From NCBI RefSeq assembly GCF_023509525.1, contig NZ_JAKNCJ010000009.1, positions 23,976 through 87,975 of the forward strand: DNA of 64,000 nucleotides, written 5' to 3'. Positions 50,744 to 60,958 of this stretch are shown piece after piece; position 1 is the first letter of the stretch, and each line of letters starts with the position of its first letter. The translations under genes were made by a program, and so were the position numbers. Origin of the DNA: Brachybacterium equifaecis (GTDB lineage Bacteria; Actinomycetota; Actinomycetes; Actinomycetales; Dermabacteraceae). The notes under the pieces are model-generated. The model did not search any database. It saw nothing but the letters and a program-made list of their open reading frames with translations, and was not told the origin of the DNA.

Positions 50744-51664
50744 ATGAGCATCTCGCCACCGCCCGGCGCCCACTCCCGCCCTTCGCCGCGCCCCCGCCGC
50801 TTCACCCGCGAGGAAGTGCGCCGACGCCAGATCATCGCCGTCGCCGGGCTCGGCCTCGTGCTGCTGCTGGCGATCGGGTCGTGCGCCGCGCTGCTCGGCC
50901 GCGGCGATCCCGGTGCCAAGGCTCCCGGAGTGCTCGATCCGACGGCGACCGCCCTCGGCGATCCGTCCCCCGCTCCCCACCGGGCCGACGACGACGCGAT
51001 GGTCGCGCCCGACGTCCCGACCGATGCGCCCGCCCTCGCGCAGCTCCCCGCGGGCACGGTGCTCGAGGACGGGGAGGTGCTCGGCATCGACGTCGCCAAT
51101 CACCAGGAGCAGATCGACTGGAAGGCCGTGCGCGCGGACGGCGTCTCGGTCGCGTACATCAAGGCCACCGAGGGCTCGGGCTACATCGACCCGGAGTTCG
51201 CCGACAACTGGCGCGGGGCGAAGTCCGCGGGCGTCACCCCCGGCGCCTACCACTACTTCACGCTGTGCTCCCCGGGCGCTGACCAGGCCCGCGACTTCCT
51301 CGCGGCCGCTCCGGTCGACGACTCCGCGCTGCCGCCCGCCCTGGATCTCGAGTTCGACGGCGCGTGCGACGCCCGGCCCGAGGCGGCCGACGCCCAGGCC
51401 GAGGTCGACGCGTTCATCGCGATCGTCGAGGAGGCTTGGGGCCGACGCATGGTCATGTACTCCTCGAGCGACTGGCGCTCCCACTACGGGCTGCCGTCGG
51501 CCGAGGGCCGCCCTGCCTGGCTCTACAGCGACGCGGGCCGACCCGAGTATGAGTGGGCGGTGTGGCAGGTGCGCTTCGACGGCAGCGTCGACGGGATCCA
51601 GACCGACGTCGACATCGACGTGGTGCGCCCCGAGGTGCTGCGCGAGCACGCGCGCATCGGCTGA
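50744..51664 (+). CDS. GH25 lysozyme (N-acetylmuramidase), membrane-anchored
   Basis: A 306-residue glycoside hydrolase cleaving the bacterial wall. A single N-terminal span (IIAVAGLGLVLLLAIGSCAALL, about 29-50) anchors it. A ~60-residue linker rich in Pro/Ala leads to the GH25 domain with GIDVANHQEQIDW, IKATEGSGYIDPEF, GAYHYF and the catalytic pair in ALDLEFDG. The DG-x-QTDVDIDV ending is also typical. The N-terminus with RRFTREEVRRRQ before the span fits an inside-positive anchor. Likely in wall turnover. Confidence 0.88.
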   Translation: MSISPPPGAHSRPSPRPRRFTREEVRRRQIIAVAGLGLVLLLAIGSCAALLGRGDPGAKAPGVLDPTATALGDPSPAPHRADDDAMVAPDVPTDAPALAQLPAGTVLEDGEVLGIDVANHQEQIDWKAVRADGVSVAYIKATEGSGYIDPEFADNWRGAKSAGVTPGAYHYFTLCSPGADQARDFLAAAPVDDSALPPALDLEFDGACDARPEAADAQAEVDAFIAIVEEAWGRRMVMYSSSDWRSHYGLPSAEGRPAWLYSDAGRPEYEWAVWQVRFDGSVDGIQTDVDIDVVRPEVLREHARIG

Positions 51665-51668
51665 CCCC

Positions 51669-52205
51669 TCAGCGCACCATCCGGATCTCGCGCAGGCCGT
51701 CCAGCGCGGCGTCGTGCTTCACGGTCCCGTCGGGCGCGAACCCGATCTTCTCGTAGAAGCGCTGGGCCCGCGGATTCGGATCGGCGACCCACAGGAACGC
51801 GGGGCGCTCGCCGAGCAGCTCCCCCACCAGGGCCTGCGCGACCCCGGTGCCGTAGAACGACGCCAGCACGTTGAGGGCATGCAGCTCCTCGGCGCGCGGC
51901 GCGGCGCTGACCCCTTCCGCCTCGCGCGCCCGGCCGGCGAGGGCGAAGCCGACGGGCTCGCCGGTCGCGGCGTCGCGGGCGATGCGCAGGCGGGAGCGGA
52001 TCTCCGTGTCATCCCACTCGGTGAGGATGGCGGTCCACATGGCGATGCGGCGCTTGAGCGCCGCCGGGCTCCAGAACTCCTCCGGCATGAGCCCGGTGTA
52101 GGCCTCGCGCCAGGTGCGCACGTGCACGAGGGCGAGCGCCTCGGCGTCTTCCGCTGCCGGCACCTCGATGGTGAACAGGGGCGATCCCGCTGCGGAGGTG
52201 CTCAC
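51669..52205 (-). CDS. GNAT family N-acetyltransferase
   Basis: A 178-residue acetyltransferase. ALALVHVRTWREAYTGLMPEEF is the family opening; LHALNVLASFYGTGVAQALVGELL is the acetyl-CoA loop region (GTG in place of the usual GxGxG/A), and LWVADPNPRAQRFYEKIGFAPDG is the conserved C-terminal strand-helix. The GTG start overlaps the pdxH stop in GTGA, so it is translationally coupled to pdxH. The acceptor is unknown. Confidence 0.85.
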   Translation of the reverse strand: MSTSAAGSPLFTIEVPAAEDAEALALVHVRTWREAYTGLMPEEFWSPAALKRRIAMWTAILTEWDDTEIRSRLRIARDAATGEPVGFALAGRAREAEGVSAAPRAEELHALNVLASFYGTGVAQALVGELLGERPAFLWVADPNPRAQRFYEKIGFAPDGTVKHDAALDGLREIRMVR

Positions 52206-52903
52206 GGCTGCAGCCGCTCCCGGCTCCAGGAGCCGTCCGCTCCGAGGGTGAAGACGATGCGGTCGTGCATGCGGGAGGCGCGGCCCTGCCAGAACTCGAT
52301 CCGCTCGGGGCGCAGGCGGTACCCGCCCCAGTGCGGGGGTCGGGGCACGGTCTCGGAGTCCGCGAAGCGCGCCTCCGCCTCGGCGTACTGCGCATCGAGC
52401 GCCTCGCGGGAGGCGACCGGGCGGGACTGGTCCGAGGCCCAGGCGCCGATCTGCGAGCCGCGCGGGCGGGAGGCGAAGTAGTCGTCGGCCTCCTGATCGG
52501 CAGCGTCCGTGATCGCGCCTTCGATGCGCACCTGGCGCTGCAGCGCGTACCAGGGCAGCAGCAGGGAGGCCTGCGCATCGCCCGCGAGCTCGCGGCCCTT
52601 GTCGGACTCCTTGTTCGTGAACACGACGAACCCGTCGGCATCATGGGCCTTCAGCAGCACCGTGCGGGTGCGGGGGCGCGGGGCGGGGCCGGTGAGGTCG
52701 ACCGTCGCGAGGACGACGGCGGTCGGATCGGGCAGGTCGCCGTGCTCCTCGCGCCGCGCGAAGGCGTCCTGCATCCACGCGTCGAACAGGGCCAGCGGAT
52801 CCGCGGGCGCCTCATCCGCGAGCGATCCGGCGAGATAGTCGGTGCGATCGGCGGCGAGGTCGCGGGCGGCGCCGTTCGCGCCGCCGGGGGTGAGGGGGGT
52901 CAT
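52202..52903 (-). CDS. pdxH: Pyridoxine/pyridoxamine 5'-phosphate oxidase
   Basis: FMN-dependent oxidation of PNP/PMP to PLP, 233 residues. The layout matches PdxH: DPLALFDAWMQDAF, RTVLLKAHDADGFVVFTNKESDKG (FMN-binding), SLLLPWYALQRQVRIEG, and the closing RPPHWGGYRLRPERIEFWQG with the conserved RLHDR-like RMHDRI. A TACACT -10 box ends six bases before the ATG, so the start is probably leaderless. A cluster of four AACAAC boxes lies between it and the divergent thiolase operon. Confidence 0.92.
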   Translation of the reverse strand: MTPLTPGGANGAARDLAADRTDYLAGSLADEAPADPLALFDAWMQDAFARREEHGDLPDPTAVVLATVDLTGPAPRPRTRTVLLKAHDADGFVVFTNKESDKGRELAGDAQASLLLPWYALQRQVRIEGAITDAADQEADDYFASRPRGSQIGAWASDQSRPVASREALDAQYAEAEARFADSETVPRPPHWGGYRLRPERIEFWQGRASRMHDRIVFTLGADGSWSRERLQP

Positions 52904-52909
52904 ATGCCA

Positions 52910-52915
52910 AGTGTA
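52910..52915 (-). promoter_or_regulatory. -10 element, leaderless start of pdxH
   Basis: TACACT ends six bases before the ATG. Confidence 0.55.
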
Positions 52916-52948
52916 GATGCCCAGGTGAGAGGCGTGCGCGGCGTGGGG

Positions 52949-53009
52949 AGTTGTTTCCGGATCCGCGGAACAACTGCGAACAACTCCTGAAACACCTCGC
53001 CGAACAACG
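52949..53009. promoter_or_regulatory. Four AACAAC boxes between pdxH and the thiolase operon
   Basis: AGTTGTT at 52949-52955, AACAACT at 52969-52975 and 52979-52985, and AACAACG at 53003-53009. The first and second face each other round TCCGGATCCGCGG. They stand out in an otherwise GC-rich gap and look like an array for a regulator. Confidence 0.55.
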
Positions 53010-53133
53010 GCCCGCGGCGCTCCCGCCACTGGACGCCGCACCCCTGCGCCGCCACAATGGACCCAGTTAGTAGTACGCGCGGTATCACCTACCGCCCGCA
53101 CCACCTGCCCGCATCGTCGCCCAGGAGGCACCC

Positions 53134-54350
<1,217 letters not shown>

Positions 54351-54351
<1 letters not shown>

Positions 54352-55601
54352 TGACCAGCGTGAACAGCTCCGACGAGGCCGCGATCGTCGGCCAGAGCGT
54401 CGACCTCGCCCCCGATCCTCTCGCGCCCGAGGCGGACTTCTACTCCCTGTTCGCCGACGTCGCAGGCGATGATCTCGAGGCCTGGCAGACCGCCCGCTCG
54501 CTCGCCGCAGAGGTGCTGCCCCGCATCAACGACTGCTGGGACCGTGCGGAGTACCCCACGGATCTCATCGGCCGCCTCGGCGAGCTGGATCTGTTCACCG
54601 ACGGAATGGACATCCCCGGCCACCGCCGCCTGAGCCCCCTCGGCACGGGCCTGGTGAACATGGAGCTGTCCCGCATCGACGGCAGCGTCGGCACGATGGT
54701 CGGCGTCCAGGGCGGCCTCGCCCTGCGCTCGATCGTGCTGCTGGGCTCGGACGCGCAGAAGAAGCGCTGGGTCGAGGAGGTTGTGACCGGTCGCGCCTTT
54801 GCCGCCTTCGCGCTCACCGAGCCCGATCACGGCTCCGACTCGGTCTCGCTCGAGACGGTCGCCCGCCGCGACGGGGATGAGTGGGTGCTCAGCGGCGAGA
54901 AGCGCTGGATCGGCAACGGGGTCGACGGCCAGCTCACCGTGGTCTGGGCGCGCGTCGATGATCCCTCCGACGAAGCCCTGCACGGGCAGGTCTCCGGCTT
55001 CCTCGTCGAGCAGGCTCTCCCCGGCTACGAGGCCGAGCGGATCACGGGCAAGGTCGCCCTGCGCGCCATCCACCAGGCGCACATCCGGCTTCGCGACGTG
55101 CGGATCCCGCTCGATGCGCGCCTTCCCGAAGCGCGGTCCTTCAAGGACACCTCGCGCGTGCTGTTCGCGACGCGCGCGGGCGTCGCCTGGGGCGCGCTCG
55201 GCCACGCGATCGCGTGCTTCGAGGCGGCGCTCGAGCACGCCCGCACCCGCATCCAGTTCGGGCGGCCGCTCGCGAAGGCGCAGCACGTGCAGGTGCGCCT
55301 CGCGGATATGGCGCAGACCCTCACCGCGATGCAGCTCTACTGCCACCGCCTCGCCCAGCTCGAGGAGGGCGGCGCCCTGAGCGCGGAGCAGGCGTCGCTC
55401 GCGAAGGTCCACAACACCCGCGCCGCGCGCAAGATCGCGGCCGACGCCCGCGACCTCCTCGGCGGCAGCGGGATCCTGCTCGAGAACCACGTGATCCGCC
55501 ACATGGCCGACATCGAAGCCCTCCACACCTACGAGGGCACGGACACCATGCAGTCCCTGATCGTCGGGCGCCGGCTGACGGGGGTCAGTGCGTTCGTGTG
55601 A
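54351..55601 (+). CDS. Acyl-CoA dehydrogenase (glutaryl-CoA dehydrogenase-like)
   Basis: FAD enzyme of 416 residues oxidising an acyl-CoA to the enoyl-CoA. AFALTEPDHGSDSVSLET is the FAD-binding region, GEKRWIGNG the following turn. Catalytic base E395 lies in HTYEGTDTMQSLIVGRRLTG, the arrangement seen in glutaryl-CoA and related dehydrogenases. Translation is coupled to the upstream thiolase. Together they suit lysine, tryptophan or dicarboxylate breakdown, or generic beta-oxidation; no hydratase or CoA ligase is adjacent. No terminator is visible after the stop. Confidence 0.9.
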
Positions 55602-55924
55602 GTGAGGGCGCCCGTGAGGCATTGGCCTGCTTAGAGGGCCCGGCCTATAGCGCTCGTCACCGGGAGTCTTAAGCACGAGAGCTCCCGCATATGCGGGGAC
55701 GCGCTCCCGTCCAATGAATCCGAGGATGCAGCTCCCGCGGAAGAGTTGCAACTTTGTCAAGGTGTTGGAATTGTGCCTATCATTCATCCCTAATGTCCGG
55801 CAATCCAGGCTGAGTGACCTCCCGCGACTTCGAGTTCGCTACACCCGTAGGGTTCTTTCACCGCTTTATGATATCGGAGGCGTCGGATGACATCGAATTC
55901 ATGAATCGAATTGCACTCCTGATA
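55602..55924. other. Junction between the chromosomal operon and the restriction island
   Basis: A 323-base gap in which base composition shifts from GC-rich to A+T-richer. It contains the 14-base palindrome CCCGCATATGCGGG (55684-55697) and little else. I see no tRNA or clear direct repeat to serve as an attachment site. An open frame starting with GTG at 55814 runs antisense into the next gene's end and is not convincing. Confidence 0.5.
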
Positions 55925-57805
55925 TTATGGCAACCATTTTATGACGTTAGGAACGTCCCCTTTCGAATAATCGCGAATGACCACAGGATCGGGAGGCATG
56001 GTTTGAATATCCGTCCAACACCTGAGAGCCGTGTCCCTTAGGTAGGTCGCAGCGTCAGGGGGAAGGATGTCACACACTTGGTCGAGCGTCCCGTACGCCT
56101 GCGAGCCCTCATGTCTCCAGGCTAAAACCAAAATTGGATTCATGGCCTGCGCAAAAGGCCCGTCGGCCTCAAGGCTCAGCCCTCCCGCCGCGAGCGGCCA
56201 GACGTTCTCAAACGAGTCAGAGTAAAAAGCCATCAGCTGTATCAATTGCTTCAGCAAATCGAATTCTTGAGAGGTTCCGTCAAGCGCCGAGCTTATCCGA
56301 TCTTCCAAGGCATTGCGGGCCGGGAGATGCTTCTCGTTCAACTCGAGAGTTTTCAGTGCGAGCAAAAGCAATACCCACGGTGCTCCTTCAAGCTCGTCCA
56401 GGTTAGGGGTCACTTCCTCGAGCTCGAGGATCGCATCCCCGACATTCCCGGCATGTGCTAGGGCGTCCGCGAGGCGGACTCTGCACAGGTTCCGGTGCCG
56501 CTCGTCTTCGGCGACATCGTGACATGATACGGCCGCACGATAGTACTTAGCGGATTCTTCAAATGCACCATTCTCAAAGTGGGTAGCTCCCATTTCGGCG
56601 TTAAAATAGCCGCGGGTAACATATGTGCCATCAAGCTCGGCTGCCCAGCTATAGAACATAATTGCCGCCGAATAGTCGTGCTCATTATTGAAGAGATGAT
56701 TCGCCAGGGAGTACGACATGGCTGCCGCGGCTTCCACTCCGCGGGCCTCGGAAATGCGAGTGATCGCCCCTCGAAATTCTTCGAGATCCCGGTCCGAAAA
56801 CGAGCTCTTTCCGTGAAAACCAGCCGACATCTTCAGGCACTGGTGGAAGAACGTCAGAATAGCTTCAGGCGCAACAGCGCTAGGAAGGAGTTGCAAGAAA
56901 TAGTTTTTTCGCCGACTTCGAGCAACTGAATCTTCGATAACAAGGCAGTTGCCGGGAATCGCGGCGCCGTCAGTTACTGGTGCGGCCTCAAGTACGTCTA
57001 GTGCGAGCTCATCGAAGCCCAAGCGGCTGAGGGGGCGAGCCATGAATGTGAGCACGAGCCCGCACATTTCGCTATCGGACATGCCAGTTTCAGGTATTGA
57101 TGCGCTGACGGAACTACGCACAAAGTCTATAAGAAAAGCGGTGTCGGAGATTTCAATCCACAAGATCGCCTCGTGCTTGAAGGGGACGAATTGGATCGGC
57201 AATCCAACCTCGCGAAGTAAGCTTTTAACTCTTGCGACGACGGCGGATCGCTTTGGGCTGGTTCGGTCATCTATGTATATCGGCAATGACGTTAGACCGC
57301 TTCGGTCTGTGACCAGGCGGAAGCGTTGCACCTCCGCGTGAATGGAATCAATTGTGTGCTTGTCGATGCGGCTCGATTCGGGCCAATAGATGCGCACCTT
57401 GCCTGCGTCATTATCCTCGGCCTTCCACACGAATCTGTGCAGCCAAACGGCGCGAAACTCTAAAACCTCTTCATGGTCATCCAATAGCGCCATGCAGAGA
57501 AGGGCCGGATCTTGGAGGCGGTCAAGGTAATTGAGCGTGGAAGTTTTTAGTCGCTCACTAATCGTCCCGTCTTGTCCAACTTTGCGCGCCGTTGATTTCA
57601 GCTGGACTGCACAGGTGTCGCCGGTTGCTGTTGCGGAACTCGAGCCATCAAGTTTCGAGAAAAATTCGAGACGAAGGTCCACGCCATAATCGGTCGCCGT
57701 ACTATTATGGACCTGCCATTCCGGAGGTAGCATTCTCTCGAAAGCGCGCCTCGATACGTCCTCCTTCTGGTGGTTCAACGGACGTTGCGGCATCTGTTCG
57801 ACCAT
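55925..57805 (-). CDS. DUF4365-TPR protein, putative defence nuclease linked to type I R-M
   Basis: A 626-residue protein. The N-terminal ~150 residues look like DUF4365, a PD-(D/E)XK nuclease-like fold: E15, D43 (YGVDLRLEFF) and Q68-x-K70 (CAVQLKST) form the expected active-site pattern. The middle (~150-340) is unassigned. Residues ~355-490 form TPR-like helical pairs (AAMSYSLANHLFNNEHDYSAA, GYFNAEMGATHFENGAFEESAKYYRAA). The gene is visibly A+T-richer than its surroundings, unlike hsdR next to it, and uses TTA, ATA and AGA-type codons. GGAAGG lies 6 bases before the ATG. It begins 45 bases after hsdR in the same direction, so it is probably the last gene of the R-M operon. DUF4365 proteins occur in defence islands; its job here is inference. 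Confidence 0.7.
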   Translation of the reverse strand: MVEQMPQRPLNHQKEDVSRRAFERMLPPEWQVHNSTATDYGVDLRLEFFSKLDGSSSATATGDTCAVQLKSTARKVGQDGTISERLKTSTLNYLDRLQDPALLCMALLDDHEEVLEFRAVWLHRFVWKAEDNDAGKVRIYWPESSRIDKHTIDSIHAEVQRFRLVTDRSGLTSLPIYIDDRTSPKRSAVVARVKSLLREVGLPIQFVPFKHEAILWIEISDTAFLIDFVRSSVSASIPETGMSDSEMCGLVLTFMARPLSRLGFDELALDVLEAAPVTDGAAIPGNCLVIEDSVARSRRKNYFLQLLPSAVAPEAILTFFHQCLKMSAGFHGKSSFSDRDLEEFRGAITRISEARGVEAAAAMSYSLANHLFNNEHDYSAAIMFYSWAAELDGTYVTRGYFNAEMGATHFENGAFEESAKYYRAAVSCHDVAEDERHRNLCRVRLADALAHAGNVGDAILELEEVTPNLDELEGAPWVLLLLALKTLELNEKHLPARNALEDRISSALDGTSQEFDLLKQLIQLMAFYSDSFENVWPLAAGGLSLEADGPFAQAMNPILVLAWRHEGSQAYGTLDQVCDILPPDAATYLRDTALRCWTDIQTMPPDPVVIRDYSKGDVPNVIKWLP

Positions 57806-57850
57806 GACGGCCTTCCCTGATTGTTTGAAATGAACTCTTTGAAGGTGCTT

Positions 57851-60800
57851 CTAAGTGATTTGCGCTCCATTCCTAAGCCGTTCATACAGCCCCATGTCCA
57901 GCAGCATGCTCCGCACCTCTGGCCAGGCCATCTCGCGCAGGTGCTTGACCACGGCGTTCGAAGACTCCTCCACGTTCCACACCGCACCCTCGATCACAGT
58001 CTGCATGCCGGGGGAGAAGGCGAAGTCAGCCCGGGTGTTGGCTCCAGCGACGGCCTGCAGGGTCTGGTCTGACGCGACCTCCGCGAGCAAGGCCTCGACG
58101 CCGCTGATCTTGTAGTCGTCATCCACGTCGAGTCCGCCGAGGTAGCGGTTGAGCTTCTCGACGATCTCGCTTTTACGCTCCCGCTTGCGCTCCCGGGCGG
58201 AGGCAAGGCCTGCCTCGGTCATGCCGTCGAGGCCTTCAGGCTCTCCTTCACTGATCCGCAGGTCCTCTTCGCGCACCTTCTCGAGCTTGTAGTGGGTGAG
58301 CACGATGTCGGAGACGTCCACCTGGCCGGGGTCGGTCTGCTCGGTCGTGAAGTCCCGCAGCAGCCGGCTCAGCAGGCCCGCGAAGGCCGCGAACTTCTCG
58401 AACCGAGGGTTGCCGTAGTTGATGAACTGCGAGAAGAAGTCGTAGGCCTTCACGTACTGCGCGAGCGTCGCCTTGTAGTCGATCAGGAGGTCACGCTCTG
58501 CGGTGTCGTTCTCGAGGATCGCCCGCCTCCAGCGGTCGCCGAAGCGGTCCACCGCGGGCTGCAGGCGCGCAGTGACCGCGCTATGCCGGGCGCCGCTGCT
58601 GCTCCATTCCTGCCAAAAGAGATCGATCTCCACCGGGGTCGTGATGCCGGTGGCGTCGAGCTTGGCCATGAGGTTCAGCACCAGCTCCGGATCGGAGTCG
58701 TTCCTGATCTGGGCGTCCTCGTAGTACTCACGGAACGCCGCGAGGATAGTCTCGGGATCGTTCACGAAGTCGAGGATGTAGGTGTCGCTCTTGCCGGGCG
58801 CCATGCGGTTCAGCCGCGAGAGGGTCTGCACGGCGGCGATGCCCGAGAGCTTCTTGTCGACGTACATCCCCACCAGCAGCGGCTGGTCGAAGCCCGTCTG
58901 GTACTTGTTCGCGACGATCAGCACGTGCTCGTCGGGCCCGGCGAACACCTGCGCAAGGTCCCGGCCGCGCAGCCGTGGGTTCTCGGTCGCCTCGGTGACC
59001 GTCGGCGCTTCAGCGCCCGGGAGGGCGGTGATGTCGGGGTCGGGGACATCTCCTGAGAAGGCCACGAGCGCGTGCAGGTCGTGCCCCTCCTCCTCGCTGA
59101 TTCGCGCGAACGCTCGCGCGTACTTCACTGCGGCCGCGCGGGAGTCGGTGACGACCATCGCCTTGGCGCGCCCGCCGAGCTCGGGCTTCACGGCCGCCGT
59201 GTAGTGGCGGATGATCTCGCGAACCTTCTGGTCGATGTTCGTGGGATGCAGGTTCACCGCCTGCAGGTATGCCTTCGACGCGGTGGACGTGTCCACGTCG
59301 ATGTCCTCGCCGCCCGCCTGCAGGGAGATCTTCGCGGCGCGTTCGTATGTCGTGTAGTTCTTCAGCACGTCGAGGATGAACCCCTCCTCGATCGCCTGCT
59401 TCATCGAGTACAGGTCGAAGGGGACGGGCGTGCCATCAGGCCCGGGCCGGCCGAACTTGTCGAGCGTGGTCGCCTTCGGGGTCGCGGTGAACGCGAAGAA
59501 GCTGATCCGCTGATCGTCGTCGGCCCGGGAGGCCATCCGCACCAGTGCATCCTGGTCGGCGCCGGGCTCCAGCTCGTCAGCTACCTCCGGCGGGTCGTTC
59601 AAGTACACGACGCTGCGCACTGCCGCGGATGCCTTTCCGGACTGAGAGGAGTGGGCCTCGTCTGCGATGACGGCGAAGTTCTTCCCGGCGAGCACGCTGC
59701 CCTCCTCCTGCATCGCCTTCAGGGCGAAGGGGAAGGTCTGGATGGTGACGCCGATGATCGGAGTGCCCGCGGTGAGAGCCTCGCGCAGCTGCTCGGTCTT
59801 CGAGCCGCCGGAGCCGCGGGTGATGGCCTGGAAGGTGCCGGTGGTGGTCACGAGCTGGTCCACCGCGTCCTGGAGCTGACGATCGAGCACTTGGCGGTCA
59901 GCGATGACCACGACGGTGTCGAACACCTTGGTGCCGTCGGCCCGGTGGAGCGAGGCGAGGCGGTGCGCGGTCCAGGCGATCGAGTCGGTCTTGCCGGAGC
60001 CTGCGGAGTGCTGGATCAGATAGTTGTGCCCGGGGCCCTCCTCGCGCGCCGCCTCGGTGAGAGCAGTGACAGCCCGCCACTGGTGGAAGCGGGGGAAGCG
60101 GATGCTGCGGGTGTCGGTGACCTCGCCGGTGACCGGGTCCTCGCGCGTCTCGTGGCTGACGTAGATGAACTTCGCGAGGATCGTGAGCCACGTGTCGCGG
60201 GCCAGCACCTCCTCGTAGAAGAATCTTGAGCCGACCTCGGGTGGGTTGCCCGCGCCGTTGTCGCGTCCCATGTTGAAGGGCAGGAAGCGCGTGCCAGGCC
60301 CTTCCAGCTTGGTCGTCATCGCGACTTCGCGGTTGGTGACGACGAAGTGCACCAGCGCCCCGCGCAGGGGCGTGAGCAGCGGCTCGCCCTTGGGGTTGCG
60401 GTCTCGACGGTACTGGGCGATGCCCTCAGCGAGCCCCTGGGTGAAATCGGTCTTCAACTCGATGGTGGCGACGGGGATGCCGTTGCAGAACAGCACCAGG
60501 TCGATGCGGTCGCTCTTCTTCTTCGAGTAAACGACCTCCTGCACCACGCGCAGCCGGTTCTGCCGGTAGCGCTCGGTGATCGAAGGATTGCGATCATCGG
60601 CTGGGGGGATCTGCAGGAGCTTCAGCGGGGCGCGCAGCCCGATCATCTCCACGCCCTTGCGCAGCACGTTCAGCGTTCCGCCGCCGTGGGCCTCGTCCGT
60701 GGCGAGCATCTTCGCCACGCGGTCGAGGATCTTCTCCTCCGCCTTGGCGCGGGCTGGGCCGACGAGCGTCTTCGGGACGAGCCGCTCATATCCGTTGGGG

Positions 60801-60958
60801 TCGGTGCCCTGCAGCCAGTCGAGGACGTCCTCCGGGAAGAGGGCCCGCTCCTTGTCGTATCCGGCCGACGTGCGCGAACGCAACCAGCCGTTCGCTTCCA
60901 GGTGGGAGGTGATCTCATCCTGGAGGGCGAGTTCCTGGTGGACACCGGACGTGCTCAT
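57851..60958 (-). CDS. hsdR: Type I restriction enzyme, R subunit (HsdR)
   Basis: Motor-nuclease subunit of 1035 residues. An N-terminal PD-(D/E)XK nuclease (D153 in RIDLVLF, E167-L-K169 in TIELKTD, with Q182-x3-type QYRRD) precedes the helicase: Walker A HSAGSGKT (317-324), Walker B IADEAHSSQSG, FFAFTATPKAT, then motif V/VI VANKYQTGFDQPLL and QTLSRLNRM. The C-terminal helical part links to HsdM/S. The ATG overlaps the hsdS stop by four bases. It appears intact, but cutting needs a working HsdM, which is broken here. Confidence 0.92.
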   Translation of the reverse strand: MSTSGVHQELALQDEITSHLEANGWLRSRTSAGYDKERALFPEDVLDWLQGTDPNGYERLVPKTLVGPARAKAEEKILDRVAKMLATDEAHGGGTLNVLRKGVEMIGLRAPLKLLQIPPADDRNPSITERYRQNRLRVVQEVVYSKKKSDRIDLVLFCNGIPVATIELKTDFTQGLAEGIAQYRRDRNPKGEPLLTPLRGALVHFVVTNREVAMTTKLEGPGTRFLPFNMGRDNGAGNPPEVGSRFFYEEVLARDTWLTILAKFIYVSHETREDPVTGEVTDTRSIRFPRFHQWRAVTALTEAAREEGPGHNYLIQHSAGSGKTDSIAWTAHRLASLHRADGTKVFDTVVVIADRQVLDRQLQDAVDQLVTTTGTFQAITRGSGGSKTEQLREALTAGTPIIGVTIQTFPFALKAMQEEGSVLAGKNFAVIADEAHSSQSGKASAAVRSVVYLNDPPEVADELEPGADQDALVRMASRADDDQRISFFAFTATPKATTLDKFGRPGPDGTPVPFDLYSMKQAIEEGFILDVLKNYTTYERAAKISLQAGGEDIDVDTSTASKAYLQAVNLHPTNIDQKVREIIRHYTAAVKPELGGRAKAMVVTDSRAAAVKYARAFARISEEEGHDLHALVAFSGDVPDPDITALPGAEAPTVTEATENPRLRGRDLAQVFAGPDEHVLIVANKYQTGFDQPLLVGMYVDKKLSGIAAVQTLSRLNRMAPGKSDTYILDFVNDPETILAAFREYYEDAQIRNDSDPELVLNLMAKLDATGITTPVEIDLFWQEWSSSGARHSAVTARLQPAVDRFGDRWRRAILENDTAERDLLIDYKATLAQYVKAYDFFSQFINYGNPRFEKFAAFAGLLSRLLRDFTTEQTDPGQVDVSDIVLTHYKLEKVREEDLRISEGEPEGLDGMTEAGLASARERKRERKSEIVEKLNRYLGGLDVDDDYKISGVEALLAEVASDQTLQAVAGANTRADFAFSPGMQTVIEGAVWNVEESSNAVVKHLREMAWPEVRSMLLDMGLYERLRNGAQIT

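Noticed and set aside
55814..56041. A 75-codon plus-strand frame starting with GTG at the island edge
   Set aside because: It lies antisense to the end of the DUF4365 gene, has no ribosome-binding site, and its codons mirror the AT-rich neighbour.
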